From assembly GCA_027349605.1 (NCBI GenBank), contig DAIEMM010000029.1:1-6041 (forward strand): a stretch of 6,041 bases of DNA. Direction: 5' to 3'. Source of the stretch: Anaeromyxobacteraceae bacterium. GTDB taxonomy: Bacteria > Myxococcota > Myxococcia > Myxococcales > Anaeromyxobacteraceae. Below the pieces are notes generated by a model that was given only the letters and a program-made list of their open reading frames with translations, was not told where the DNA came from and did no database searches. Positions 5,689 to 6,041 of the stretch are shown one piece after another (within the stretch, counting starts at the first letter, position 1; each line of letters opens with the position of its first letter). A program made the translations under genes and the position numbers.

Positions 5689-6041
5689 ATGCGTCTCGCC
5701 CTTGCCGTAATGCTCGCCCTCGCCGTGACGGCGTGCAAGAAGTCCAACGCGCACACCCCGGCGCAGGCCCCCGCAGCCGAGGCCACGGCCCCAGCCGCCG
5801 GAGGCGTCCGCGGCAAGGTCCTCGAGCGCATCGACGCCGCCCCCTACAGCTATCTCCGCATCGCCGGCCACACCGGCGAGGTCTGGGCCGCCGTTCCGCA
5901 GGCCGCGATCGAGAACGGCGTCGAGGTGGTCGTCGAGAACCCGATGGCCATGGACGGGTTCGAGTCGAAGACCCTGAACCGGAAGTTCGAGAAGATCTAC
6001 TTCGGCACCCTCGCCGGCCAGGGTGGCGCGCCCCAGGGCGC
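5689..6041 (+). CDS. Lipoprotein with a small GKVLE/EVWAAVP domain, NrfJ-like (3' end cut by window edge)
   Basis: The first 117 codons are present. Residues 1-15 form a short lipoprotein signal peptide and the lipobox V-T-A-Cys16 predicts cleavage and lipidation at Cys16; Lys17 at position +2 argues for outer-membrane rather than inner-membrane retention if proteobacterial Lol rules apply. An Ala/Pro-rich linker (about 21-38) leads to a compact, probably all-beta domain: GKVLERIDAAPYSYLRI (42-58), GEVWAAVP (63-70), a VEVVVENPMAM strand region (78-88) and ESKTLNRKFEKIYFGTL (92-108). I recognise this pattern from small periplasmic or lipoprotein domains resembling NrfJ-type accessory proteins and OB-like folds, but from memory only; no biochemical role can be claimed. 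The ATG is fixed by GGAGG 8 nt upstream and by the signal peptide. It starts 102 bp after the exporter permease and has its own candidate promoter, so it is probably separately expressed, although read-through is possible since no terminator is seen between them. Confidence 0.85.
   Translation, partial: MRLALAVMLALAVTACKKSNAHTPAQAPAAEATAPAAGGVRGKVLERIDAAPYSYLRIAGHTGEVWAAVPQAAIENGVEVVVENPMAMDGFESKTLNRKFEKIYFGTLAGQGGAPQG

Overview
The window is a GC-rich (roughly 70% or more) piece of bacterial chromosome. A Gram-negative source is suggested by a Sec-exported protein with an outer-membrane-barrel-like tail and by a lipoprotein with a lipobox. Base composition and gene content would fit Myxococcota (for example an Anaeromyxobacter-like lineage) or another high-GC Gram-negative phylum, but nothing here fixes the taxon. 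There are no RNA genes, mobile elements, CRISPR arrays or large repeats. The coding density is very high, and the long extra open frames, including ones of 380 to 685 codons, are antisense or shifted shadows typical of such GC content.

Layout, left to right. (1) Positions 1-1849, minus strand: a secreted zinc-dependent phospholipase C / S1-P1 nuclease-fold protein with a long C-terminal extension that looks like beta-barrel strands; its 3' end is cut by the window edge. (2) Positions 1897-3093, plus strand, divergent from (1) across 47 bp: a FemAB/GNAT-like protein of the COG3146 (DUF482, 'peptidogalycan biosynthesis') family. (3) Positions 3065-3826, minus strand: a class I SAM-dependent methyltransferase, convergent with (2) and overlapping its 3' end by 29 bp. 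(4) Positions 3899-4828 and 4825-5586, plus strand: a two-gene ABC-2 exporter, ATPase then permease, closely resembling E. coli YadG and YadH and translationally coupled through a GTGA overlap. (5) Positions 5689-6041, plus strand: a small lipoprotein, cut by the right edge, with its own Shine-Dalgarno and a plausible promoter.

Only the two exporter genes clearly form an operon. The others look like independent transcription units sharing a neighbourhood with an envelope flavour (secreted PLC-like enzyme, exporter, lipoprotein). The most interesting non-coding observation is the 72-bp divergent gap between the methyltransferase and the exporter. Both start codons sit 6-7 nt downstream of an extended -10 motif (TGnTAnnnT), and the exporter start has no usable Shine-Dalgarno, which suggests a back-to-back pair of leaderless transcripts. 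The most interesting protein is the PLC-fold enzyme with the barrel-like tail. I see no convincing evidence of a wholly new multi-gene system in this window.
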